From positions 1 through 38,293 of the forward strand of contig CAYSPM010000008.1 in assembly GCA_964432925.1 (NCBI GenBank): a stretch of DNA of 38,293 bases, in the 5' to 3' direction. Within the stretch, counting starts at the first letter, position 1; every line of letters begins with the position of its first letter. Made by a program: the position numbers and the translations under genes. Source of the stretch: CAYNTC01 sp964432925 (GTDB taxonomy: Bacteria > Planctomycetota > Phycisphaerae > Sedimentisphaerales > Anaerobacaceae). The notes beneath the pieces were generated by a model, which made no database searches, was not told the DNA's origin, and worked only from the letters and a program-made list of their open reading frames with translations. This document shows, in pieces, positions 31,851 to 38,293 of the stretch.

Positions 31851-32618
31851 ATGATACGAAAGATGACAGCTATTTTCGTTTTGACGCTGACAGGTGCCAT
31901 ACTCACTGGCTGTGTCAGTCAGCAGGAGCTTGCTTTCAAATCGATCGAAGGCAAGGATCACTCCGCCGTCACACCTGTGAAGCAGACCGTTGATTGGGCT
32001 GTTGAATGGTGGGGCCCACGTCATGACGCCGTTAATGAAAGGCTGAGAAAGGGAAATATCGATTTGCTCTTTATTGGCGATTCTATCACTCATGGCTGGG
32101 AAAACGTGGGCAAGGAAATCTGGGGTGCCTATTACGCACCACGAAACGCGGTCAATATGGGTTTTAGTGGAGACCGTACACAGCATGTGTTGTGGCGACT
32201 GGATCATTCGGACATGGAAGGTATCTGTCCGAAGCTTGCGGTACTTATGATTGGCACTAACAATTCAAATGGGAACGACAACACAGCCGAAGAGATAGCC
32301 GATGGAATCATCGCCATCTGTCATCGGCTGCGTACTAAGCTGCCCAAGACCAAGATACTGCTATTGGCAATATTCCCACGCAACCCCAAACCCTCAGCTC
32401 AGCGTCAGAAAATTGCCACAGCCAGTCTGTTGGCTTCAAAATTAGCTGATGACAAGATGATTCATTACCTTGATATCAATAGTAGCTTTCTGACGGAAGA
32501 TGGGATATTAAGTAAGGACATCATGCCGGACTACCTGCATCCAAATAAAGCTGGATACAAAATCTGGGCTGAGGCTATAGAGCCTAAAATTGCTGAACTG
32601 ATGGGCGAGCGGAATTAG
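31851..32618 (+). CDS. GDSL/SGNH-family esterase lipoprotein
   Basis: The 255-residue protein has a lipoprotein signal (lipobox LTGC, Cys at 21) and an SGNH-hydrolase domain. Block I is FIGDSITHGW with the nucleophile Ser78. Block II is GFSGD (Gly, 104-108). Block III is MIGTNNSN (Asn, 135-138). Block V is DYLHPN with Asp227 and His230 completing the triad. It resembles platelet-activating-factor acetylhydrolase-like and carbohydrate O-acetylesterase members. It likely removes acyl or acetyl groups from an external substrate, possibly glycans. AAAGGA is about eight bases before the ATG. It stands alone, with a repeat-containing spacer downstream. Confidence 0.9.
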   Translation: MIRKMTAIFVLTLTGAILTGCVSQQELAFKSIEGKDHSAVTPVKQTVDWAVEWWGPRHDAVNERLRKGNIDLLFIGDSITHGWENVGKEIWGAYYAPRNAVNMGFSGDRTQHVLWRLDHSDMEGICPKLAVLMIGTNNSNGNDNTAEEIADGIIAICHRLRTKLPKTKILLLAIFPRNPKPSAQRQKIATASLLASKLADDKMIHYLDINSSFLTEDGILSKDIMPDYLHPNKAGYKIWAEAIEPKIAELMGERN

Positions 32619-32694
32619 TCGGAAAATTCGCGGCATCGCTTTAGAATAATAAGGAAGACTAGTTAGAAGACTGAGGACAGTGGACAAATAGAAC

Positions 32695-32716
32695 GGTGGG
32701 CTGAAGCTTGCCCGCC
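32695..32716. repeat. Imperfect hairpin of the GGTGGGGC/GCCCCACC family
   Basis: GGTGGGC (32695-32701) and GCCCGCC (32710-32716) pair with one G-T wobble around TGAAGCTT. An overlapping hairpin CCGCC-TTT-GGCGG lies at 32712-32724. It resembles the perfect copy at 38200-38217. Confidence 0.5.
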
Positions 32717-32771
32717 TTTGGCGGTACTCGCCCTACATGACTGAGCTGCTCGTTAAAGGAATAAATAAGTT

Positions 32772-33278
32772 ATGAGTATTTATACTGAGTTAGTATTAAA
32801 TTCCCTTTCGCATCTACCAAAGATCTTTAACTGGTGGCTTTATAAACCTGAAAAAACGATAAAACGAATTGATGTTAACATTTTGGCCAAAGAGGGTTCG
32901 GTGGAAATTTGGTGTGATAAAGCACAGGCAAAGTTCTCTCTTTGGATCCAATTTAAGAATAACAACTCGTTCCCTATAGAAATTGACAGATCAGAAGCCT
33001 CTGGGTATCTCTACACAGCACATCTGAAAGCCATCAACCTATTTGGAAAGCGATTGAAAAAAGGCGAATCAGCCACGTTGCATCTCGAAGGTAATATTGA
33101 TGACATCAATTTAAAACGAGTCAATGGATCTCCTGAAAATGAATCTTTACGCCTTGAGCTTAAAGCTGTTGTTTTAAACAAGTATCACCGTATCAGGGAC
33201 TTTAGATGTCAATTTGACAGGTTAATGTGCAAATTCTATAATAGAAAGTCAAGACGGTCGCTTGATGAAAGCGCATGA
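32772..33278 (+). CDS. Hypothetical protein
   Basis: A 168-residue soluble protein that I do not recognise. The middle (about 45-135) alternates charged and hydrophobic residues as in a beta-sandwich, for example AKFSLWIQFKNNNSFPIEID and ESATLHLEGNIDDINLKRVN. The C-terminus is very basic (CKFYNRKSRRSL). An immunoglobulin-like or LEA-like fold is conceivable, but no motif fixes it. It is A/T-rich and lies beside another unknown gene, between accessory genes and murG, so it is probably acquired DNA. The start ATG has only a distant AAAGGA. Confidence 0.55.
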   Translation: MSIYTELVLNSLSHLPKIFNWWLYKPEKTIKRIDVNILAKEGSVEIWCDKAQAKFSLWIQFKNNNSFPIEIDRSEASGYLYTAHLKAINLFGKRLKKGESATLHLEGNIDDINLKRVNGSPENESLRLELKAVVLNKYHRIRDFRCQFDRLMCKFYNRKSRRSLDESA

Positions 33279-33346
33279 AACGTGGCCTGTTAGCTAGCGG
33301 TTATACGTAAGTTATATTATCAATAGTTATATCTCAAGGCATTTAA

Positions 33347-33799
33347 ATGAGTCTCACTTATAGTTTTAAAAAGGCTCGGAACCTTTTTGATAAAATGATT
33401 CGTGACGCAGATGCACTCCAAGAGACAGTCTCTGGAGATAGATCCTTTAACTTTGTGATCACATCATTTCACCTCAAAGACTGGGTAGAGCAAGATCCCT
33501 CTGTATCCCAATCGGCAAAGGCCGATCTAGACAAGATAAGTAACAACAAATACTTTCAAATTTGCAGAGACTTAGCTAATGCAAGCAAACATATGGTCAT
33601 CACCAGATATAAGCCTTCAACTGCTAATGCTTCCAGCAATCAGGGCTGGAACATCGGAAGATATGGAAAGGGCATATACGGCGAGGGAGAGGAGAGTATA
33701 ATGATAACCCATTCTGATGGCTCAACGGTCAGCATCTTGGAATTGAAAGATAATATGATATCCCTCTGGAAAGACTTTTTTCAGAAACATGCACTCTAA
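33347..33799 (+). CDS. Hypothetical protein with a DLANASKH-type motif
   Basis: A 150-residue, mainly helical protein. It contains FNFVITSFHLKDWVEQDPSV and later YFQICRDLANASKHMVITRY. The pairing of an HL-x-DWV motif with a D-(L/I)-AN-x2-KH motif recurs in a family of small uncharacterised proteins often seen in variable genome regions. The R-x7-H spacing is not the R-x4-6-H of HEPN ribonucleases, so I do not call it a toxin. A beta-rich tail follows. AAGG is seven bases before the ATG. It lies 68 bases after the previous unknown gene and may share its transcript. Confidence 0.6.
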   Translation: MSLTYSFKKARNLFDKMIRDADALQETVSGDRSFNFVITSFHLKDWVEQDPSVSQSAKADLDKISNNKYFQICRDLANASKHMVITRYKPSTANASSNQGWNIGRYGKGIYGEGEESIMITHSDGSTVSILELKDNMISLWKDFFQKHAL

Positions 33800-33976
33800 C
33801 TGACCGTTAATATAGACCGAGCCTGCTGAGCTTATGGTTAGCTAATATTTTGAATCCTTCAACATCTTTGTTAAAAGCGTGCATCGTTTATATCTGGCCG
33901 GGTGAAGCTTTTGAGTTCTGCACCTTTATTCTGTATTCCTTCGAAAAATCCTGTTATCCTATCGTTGGGTTTTTGA

Positions 33977-33995
33977 TCCACAATGGCGCTGTGGA
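33977..33995 (+). promoter_or_regulatory. Small hairpin just before the murG ribosome-binding site
   Basis: TCCACA (33977-33982) and TGTGGA (33990-33995) enclose a seven-base loop, ending about ten bases before the AAGGA of murG. It could influence translation initiation. A promoter in the 217-base spacer could not be fixed. Confidence 0.3.
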
Positions 33996-34016
33996 CGGAA
34001 TAAGAAGGAATGCACA

Positions 34017-34189
34017 ATGGGCCAAAAAAGTTTCTTTTTTGCCGGTGGGGGAACAGGGGGGCACATCTATCCCGCAATAGCCGTAGCGGAGAAGATTGTC
34101 GAGCTTGAGCCAACAGCTAAAATACACTTTTTCTGTAGCGAGCGCAATATCGACAGCCAAATCCTTGACAAAGCGAATTTAGAATATAC
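34017..34189 (+). CDS. murG: MurG, N-terminal fragment (cut by scaffold gap)
   Basis: MurG transfers GlcNAc from UDP-GlcNAc to lipid I, making lipid II on the inner face of the cytoplasmic membrane. The first 57 residues are present, with the glycine loop FAGGGTGGHIYPAIAVAEKI that defines the family. AAGGA about seven bases before the ATG supports the start. The frame enters the 100-N gap and continues beyond it in a different frame, so the gap length is not real. From the size of typical MurG (about 355 aa), roughly 110-120 residues are missing, which means about 330-360 bases were lost. Confidence 0.92.
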
Positions 34190-34289
34190 NNNNNNNNNNN
34201 NNNNNNNNNNNNNNNNNNNNNNNNNNNNNNNNNNNNNNNNNNNNNNNNNNNNNNNNNNNNNNNNNNNNNNNNNNNNNNNNNNNNNNNNN
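34190..34289. other. Scaffold gap of 100 N inside murG
   Basis: Exactly 100 N. The two murG halves are in different frames across it, which shows that the number is a placeholder. Confidence 0.98.
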
Positions 34290-34872
34290 GCCGGATGAAG
34301 CTATAAAACAACTGGGTCTTGATAAGGATAAACATACGCTGGTTGTAACGGGGGCATCGAGCGGCTCAGCGAATATAAATGATGCGGTTTGTGCGCTGCT
34401 GGAAAGGCTGAATGATTTTGCCGACAGTTGGCAGATTGTGCATCTGACAGGCACTTTTAATTTTGAAAAGGTCAGGCAGGCATATATAAGTGCAAGTATC
34501 AAGCACAAACTTCTTCCATATTATGATGATATGGCTAACCTTTTAGCTATTGCGGATCTGGTTATAGGCAGAAGCGGTGCAGTTAGCGTTGCGGAATACG
34601 CTGCTGCCGCCGTACCGAGCATTTGTATACCGTATCCGTACCATAAAGACCGGCACCAGTATAAAAATGCGAGCAAGCTAACTAAGGTGGGTGCGGCTGT
34701 AATCGTTGATGACGTTCCTGACGTGAGAGAACGTGCAAGAGGACTCTGGCAGAGGCTAAAAGAATTGATGGAGGATGAAAAGAAGCGACAACGAATGGCT
34801 GAGCAGTGCAAGGAAGTGGCGAAGGTTAATGCAGGTATGAAAATTGCAGAAAGGCTGTTAAAAATTGGATAG
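34290..34872 (+). CDS. murG: MurG, C-terminal fragment
   Basis: About 194 codons of the C-terminal UDP-GlcNAc-binding domain, read from the second base after the gap. Motifs are TLVVTGASSGSANIND (the second glycine loop), IADLVIGRSGAVSVAEYAAA with the conserved RSGA-x-(S/T)-x-x-E, and PSICIPYPYHKDRHQYKNAS, matching the family IPxP-x(4)-D-x-QxxNA motif. The fragment ends at a normal MurG length. No other cell-wall or division gene is beside it, unlike the usual mra/dcw cluster. Confidence 0.93.
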
Positions 34873-35146
34873 TCCAGGATGTTATTCAATACTTTTGTGC
34901 TTTCGTGTAAGAGTATGCAAGAGTGGTTAATTATGGTGTTTTCGACGAAGCTTAGATTGAAGATGTATAGCATGATCGGTTGGATTCCAGCGGCAATTCG
35001 TTTGACAGTGTCTCTCGATCAGCAAATAATATGAGCCTGATCGCCCGTTAGGAGGGGCTAATTTGGGGCATTGAATATGCTCTGCATAAAATAAAAATAA
35101 TATGTTATGTGATTCTGTCAAATCATAATCAACACGAGAGAAACGG

Positions 35147-36048
35147 ATGAGCAAGATATGTAAAACACGCCGAGATTTTCTCAAGCGGTCGATATACCTG
35201 GGTGCCGCCGCATTTGGTGCGAAGTCATGGTCCAAGGTACTTGCTGTTGCGCCGGCTGAATCGGGCTTTAAGATTACGGAGGTTGGAGATAAGCTGCGCG
35301 TCGAAATCGGTGGCAAGCTGTTCACAGAATATAACTTCAAGGATGTGCCACGTCCCTATTTTTATCCAGTGATTGGGCCAACCGGTGTGTGCATCACTCG
35401 GCACTGGCCAATGAAGGAAGGTCAGAACGAAGAGCACGACCATCCTCACCACCGATCGCTGTGGTTCACGCATGGCGAAGTCAATGGGCATGACTTTTGG
35501 AGTGAGGTCGAGAAAGCAGGGAAAATTATCCATGATAAGTTCATCAGTGTCACTTCTGATCCAAAGGTTGGCGTTATCGAATCACAAAACAAGTGGGTCT
35601 CGAATGATGGCGAGATTATTTGTACAGACACGCGAACGCACAAGTTTTACAATCGCGCGGATGGGCAAATCATGGACTTTGAGGTCACAATTCACGCATC
35701 GCATGGCGAAGTGACAATGGGTGACACCAAGGAAGGTTCTATGGCGATTCGGTTGGCGCCGACGATGCGAGTGGAAGGCAAAGTCGGCAAGGGACATATT
35801 GTCAACAGCGAGGGTCATCGCGATGGTCAGGCGTGGGGCAAACGTGCTGCGTGGTGTGATTATTATGGCCCACTGAATGGTGAGGTTGTCGGGGTGGCTA
35901 TTTTCGACCATCCGGATAATCCAAAGCACCCGACCTGGTGGCACGTCCGAACTTACGGTCTGTTTGCTGCAAATCCATTCGGCGTGCATTACTTTGAAGG
36001 CAAACCAAAGGGCACCGGAGATATTACTATTCCCGCAGGCGAAAGCCT
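35147..36048 (+). CDS. DUF6807 (PmoA-family) Tat-exported protein, 3' end in gap
   Basis: The 300 visible residues start with a twin-arginine signal (TRRDFLKRSIYLGAAAFGA). A domain follows with the motifs VPRPYFYPVIGPTG, DHPHHRSLWFTHGEVNG and FDHPDNPKHPTWWHVRTYGL. These are typical of the DUF6807 family, common in planctomycetes and Verrucomicrobia beside sugar dehydrogenases. The many His residues suggest carbohydrate or metal binding; the function is unknown. The frame reaches the gap at TIPAGES, which normally lies about 25-30 residues before the end, so only a short tail is missing. The frame happens to continue into the next gene across the N run, which is an artefact. Confidence 0.88.
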
Positions 36049-36148
36049 NNNNNNNNNNNNNNNNNNNNNNNNNNNNNNNNNNNNNNNNNNNNNNNNNNNN
36101 NNNNNNNNNNNNNNNNNNNNNNNNNNNNNNNNNNNNNNNNNNNNNNNN
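36049..36148. other. Scaffold gap of 100 N between the DUF6807 and oxidoreductase genes
   Basis: Exactly 100 N. It hides the DUF6807 C-terminus and stop and the start of the oxidoreductase, including a probable Tat signal. At least about 250 bases must be missing if both proteins have normal lengths. Confidence 0.98.
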
Positions 36149-37486
36149 GTCGGAGGTCAGGGCGGCAACCACATAAAATACTTCAACCGACTCTCAGGAG
36201 TCCGTGTTGTGGCAATATGCGATGCGGACAAAACGCATTTGCAGCGCCGGGCGGACGAATTCGAGAAGAAGTACGAGCGCAAGGTCGAGACCTACACCGA
36301 CCTTCGTAAGCTGCTGGAAGACAAGAGTATTGATGCGATCACGTCGGCGACGCCGAACCACTGGCATTCATTAGTGACGGTGTCGGCGTGCCAGGCGGGC
36401 AAGGACGTCTATATCGAAAAGCCGGTCTCGCACGCAATCTGGGAAGGCCGAAAAATGGTCGAGGCAGCCCGAAAGTACAATCGCATCGTACAGGCCGGCA
36501 CGCAGCAGCGTTCCTGCCCAGCGGTTCAGGAAGCTGCACGTGACATCCAGGCCGGCAGGTATGGCAAGGTTCTCTGGGTACACTGCTCAAAGCTGGGCAC
36601 CGACAATAGAGGTCCGATCGGAAAGGTAACGACTCCGCAGCCCGTGCCGGAGACCATTGACTATAACCTCTGGGCTGGCCCTGCTCCGATGACGCCGGTC
36701 ATGCGGAAATCATTCCACTATGATTGGCATTGGCAATGGAACTGGGGTGACGGCGAGATGGCCAATTGGGGAGTTCACTATCTTGATGATATGCGTCATC
36801 TTCTGGGCTGGAATGACGTCCCCACAAAAGTAGTCGCTGCGGGCAATCGTTTTGCCTGGGATGACAATGGCGAGACGCCCAACATGCATATTGCGCTGCT
36901 TGATTATGATGGATTGCCGGTCGTTGTCGATATTCGGAATCTGCCGGACCCAAAGCGTCCCAGCGGCAGCGAGGGGGCCGTGTATCTCCACTCTCGCGGC
37001 GGCAACTATATTCAGTGTGAGGATGCTTCCATTCGCCTCTCACGCGGCGGTGGCGGCGCTTATAATAAAGATGGCGAGCGAATCCACCAGTACAAAGGAG
37101 ACGGCGGAGCGGGACATGCCCAGAATTTCATCGACGCCGTGCGCAGTCGTCGGCGTGAGGACCTGGCTGCCGAGATCGAAGTTGGTCACCTCAGCACCGT
37201 AGTATGTCATCAGGCCAACGTCTGTTGGCGGGTCGGCTCCGAGGCCTCTGTAGAGGAGGTTCGCCAGAGCATGAAGTCGCACGAGGACGCCTTAAATACG
37301 CTTAGTGACATGCTGGAACAACTCGATGGCAACGCTATTGATCTGGCCAAGCAACCCTTTATTCTTGGGCCGATGTTGACCTACGACCGCAAACAGGAGC
37401 GTTTCGTGGGAGAAAACGCTGAAAAGGCTAACAAGTTAGTCAAGTGCTCATACCGCGAGCCTTTTGTGGTTCCTGAGCAGGTCTGA
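36149..37486 (+). CDS. Gfo/Idh/MocA-family oxidoreductase, 5' end in gap
   Basis: The visible 445 residues begin inside the Rossmann dinucleotide loop (VGGQGGNHIKYF, then VVAICDADK). They continue with the family motifs ITSATPNHWHSLVTVSACQ and GKDVYIEKPVSHAIWEGRKM, the EKP catalytic lysine region. The C-terminal half has WHWQWNWGDGEMANWGVHYLDD, typical of the large planctomycete Gfo/Idh/MocA group that is usually Tat-exported. It probably oxidises or epimerises a sugar with NAD(P). About 40-50 N-terminal residues, including the start codon, lie in the gap. It is next to the DUF6807 gene, a frequent pairing. G/C content rises visibly here relative to the preceding unknown genes. Confidence 0.92.
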   Translation, partial: VGGQGGNHIKYFNRLSGVRVVAICDADKTHLQRRADEFEKKYERKVETYTDLRKLLEDKSIDAITSATPNHWHSLVTVSACQAGKDVYIEKPVSHAIWEGRKMVEAARKYNRIVQAGTQQRSCPAVQEAARDIQAGRYGKVLWVHCSKLGTDNRGPIGKVTTPQPVPETIDYNLWAGPAPMTPVMRKSFHYDWHWQWNWGDGEMANWGVHYLDDMRHLLGWNDVPTKVVAAGNRFAWDDNGETPNMHIALLDYDGLPVVVDIRNLPDPKRPSGSEGAVYLHSRGGNYIQCEDASIRLSRGGGGAYNKDGERIHQYKGDGGAGHAQNFIDAVRSRRREDLAAEIEVGHLSTVVCHQANVCWRVGSEASVEEVRQSMKSHEDALNTLSDMLEQLDGNAIDLAKQPFILGPMLTYDRKQERFVGENAEKANKLVKCSYREPFVVPEQV

Positions 37487-37532
37487 TGGAGTTTGCCTTG
37501 TGTAATGAAATGTTCCAGGGCTGGCCGATAGC

Positions 37533-38042
37533 ATGGCTACGAAATCAGGGAAATATAAGAGCTGGCGCCAGAAGCTTGAGAATCCGGTAGAGGGGTTGCC
37601 GAAGGTTGTTGACGTTCCAGGTAGTTGGCAGAAACAGATGGGCAGTGAAAGAGTACTGGTGCCGACTCCACTTCTCGTGGATGAATTGATACGAAAAGTG
37701 CCAAAGCGTAAGTTGATAACCACAGGCCAGATAAGAAAACAGCTCGCCAAAAAATTCAAAGCTGATTCAACATGTCCGATGACTCTGGGGATTTTCTTAA
37801 GAATATCGGTAGAGACGGCTGAGGAAGACCTTCTAAATGGCAAAAACATGTCCCGAGCGCGGTCGAGGGAGCGCTTAACAGCCTACTGGCGGATTGTAAA
37901 AGATGACGGCAGCCTAAATCCAAAGTTCCCCGGCGGCGCCAAAGCTCAGTCTAAAAGGCTTCGAGAAGAAGGACACGCAATTGTCGCCGGCAAGGGCAAA
38001 AAACCACTAAAAGTGAAGGATTTCGAAAAAGCACTGGTATAG
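37533..38042 (+). CDS. MGMT-family protein without the canonical acceptor cysteine motif
   Basis: The 169-residue protein has the O6-alkylguanine alkyltransferase (MGMT/ATL) C-terminal pattern. LVDELIRKVPKRKLITTGQI is the start helix. The alkyltransferase active site PCHRV is replaced by AYWRIV (about 128-133), followed by KDDGSLNPKFPGGAKAQSKR and LREEGH. A Cys-Pro pair (STCPMTLG) lies elsewhere. This matches a subgroup usually annotated only as MGMT family protein. If DNA-binding is retained it may act like alkyltransferase-like proteins that mark lesions, which is an inference. The protein is strongly basic. A heptamer repeat array begins at its stop codon. Confidence 0.75.
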   Translation: MATKSGKYKSWRQKLENPVEGLPKVVDVPGSWQKQMGSERVLVPTPLLVDELIRKVPKRKLITTGQIRKQLAKKFKADSTCPMTLGIFLRISVETAEEDLLNGKNMSRARSRERLTAYWRIVKDDGSLNPKFPGGAKAQSKRLREEGHAIVAGKGKKPLKVKDFEKALV

Positions 38043-38082
38043 TTCGTATTGCGTAGAGCGTATTGCGTCTTGCGTGGTGCGA
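38041..38082. repeat. Degenerate heptamer array starting at a stop codon
   Basis: Six consecutive seven-base units: AGTTCGT, ATTGCGT, AGAGCGT, ATTGCGT, CTTGCGT and GGTGCGA. The first includes the last two bases of the TAG stop of the MGMT-like gene. The ATTGCGT units match those at 7847-7867. Confidence 0.8.
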
Positions 38083-38100
38083 TAAAATATATTCATGCCC

Positions 38101-38126
38101 GTTTAGCCCCCGCCTTTACGGCGGGG
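38101..38126. repeat. Hairpin repeat, GTTTAGCCCC family
   Basis: GTTTAGCCCC (38101-38110) leads into the stem CCCCGCC (38108-38114), loop TTTAC, and GGCGGGG (38120-38126), followed by TTTT. It may also serve as a terminator for the MGMT-like gene, 59 bases upstream. Confidence 0.75.
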
Positions 38127-38199
38127 TTTTACTGCCGTTGTAATTCCCGCCTCTGCGATCGAGAATTTGCCGGAAGGCATCCTGCGGAGAGACAGGTAG

Positions 38200-38217
38200 G
38201 GTGGGGCTTGCCCCACC
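38200..38217. repeat. Perfect hairpin GGTGGGGC-TT-GCCCCACC
   Basis: An 18-base unit with an eight-base stem and TT in the middle, in the gene-free end of the window (38043-38293). A degenerate relative is at 32695-32716. I see no gene in the remainder of this stretch. Confidence 0.7.
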
Positions 38218-38293
38218 GCACCTCCTATTTACATCATTTGCAGAGTCCGCCTGTGGTGGATTTAATTTTTTCCTTTATTACTTATATCCCTGC

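Noticed and set aside
31626..32207. 193-codon minus-strand frame
   Set aside because: It lies opposite the SnoaL-like and esterase genes, which have clear motifs, so it is a shadow frame.
33280..33845. Integron attC-like GTTAGC motifs around the unknown genes
   Set aside because: GTTAGCTA occurs near 33293 and 33837, but the core consensus and the paired inverted site are missing and the spacers are too short.
33850..34080. Small frame before murG
   Set aside because: It overlaps the murG start in another frame and has no supporting signal.
35147..37486. One 779-residue protein across the third gap
   Set aside because: The N run is a placeholder. The left part is DUF6807 and the right part starts inside a Rossmann loop of a different family; the frame agreement is chance.

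Overview
This 38.3-kb window is chromosomal sequence from an uncultured bacterium, and the scaffold contains three gaps of exactly 100 N each. The best inference is a planctomycete of the Phycisphaerae type. The reasons are a SpoVG protein carrying an inserted zinc ribbon, lipoproteins with DUF1573, PEGA and multihaem domains, a Tat-exported DUF6807 protein beside a Gfo/Idh/MocA oxidoreductase, and an unusually long type II secretin. None of these is proof alone. Shine-Dalgarno sequences are good at some starts and absent at others.

Layout. Positions 80-1463 (+) hold ispE and spoVG. Positions 1602-19188 (-) hold a FlgM-like gene and then a complete type II secretion cluster in the canonical order D-E-F-G-H-I-J-K-L-M (14924 down to 2285). 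Upstream of it, past a scaffold gap, a GspC-like gene is translationally coupled to a tetrahaem cytochrome lipoprotein, followed by a DUF1573 lipoprotein. Positions 19395-29325 (+) are mostly housekeeping: rpmE, prfA, an unrecognised kinase-like plus deoxyribosyltransferase-like gene, a membrane-anchored polysaccharide deacetylase, deoC, pabB, an inserted cassette (frameshifted gene plus four-helix-bundle gene), pabC, a NIF3-family gene and scpB. Positions 29418-30908 (-) encode a PEGA/TolB-type lipoprotein. Positions 31353-38042 (+) are accessory: a SnoaL-like protein, a GDSL esterase lipoprotein, two unknown genes, murG broken by a gap, a DUF6807 protein and an oxidoreductase separated by another gap, and an MGMT-like protein.

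How the genes work together. The T2SS genes build one envelope-spanning secretion machine. Several subunits are enlarged: the secretin has 1119 aa, GspI has an acidic tail with a helix-turn-helix-like segment, and GspK has a basic insert. pabB and pabC provide p-aminobenzoate for folate. rpmE and prfA are translation genes, and scpB belongs to the chromosome condensation complex.

The most unusual feature is a set of small repeat families that invade junctions and even genes. A hairpin family with a conserved GTTTAGCCCC arm and compensating stem changes occurs at four places, two of them head to head inside the pabB reading frame. One of those two carries a second repeat family nested in its loop. 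The second family also occurs as a tandem pair across the gspG/gspH junction, where gspH has lost any obvious start. A third family consists of degenerate heptamer arrays that begin at or overlap stop codons (pabB, the four-helix gene, the MGMT-like gene, gspD), and two inverted arrays bracket the cassette between pabB and pabC. No tRNA, rRNA, CRISPR array or transposase was seen.
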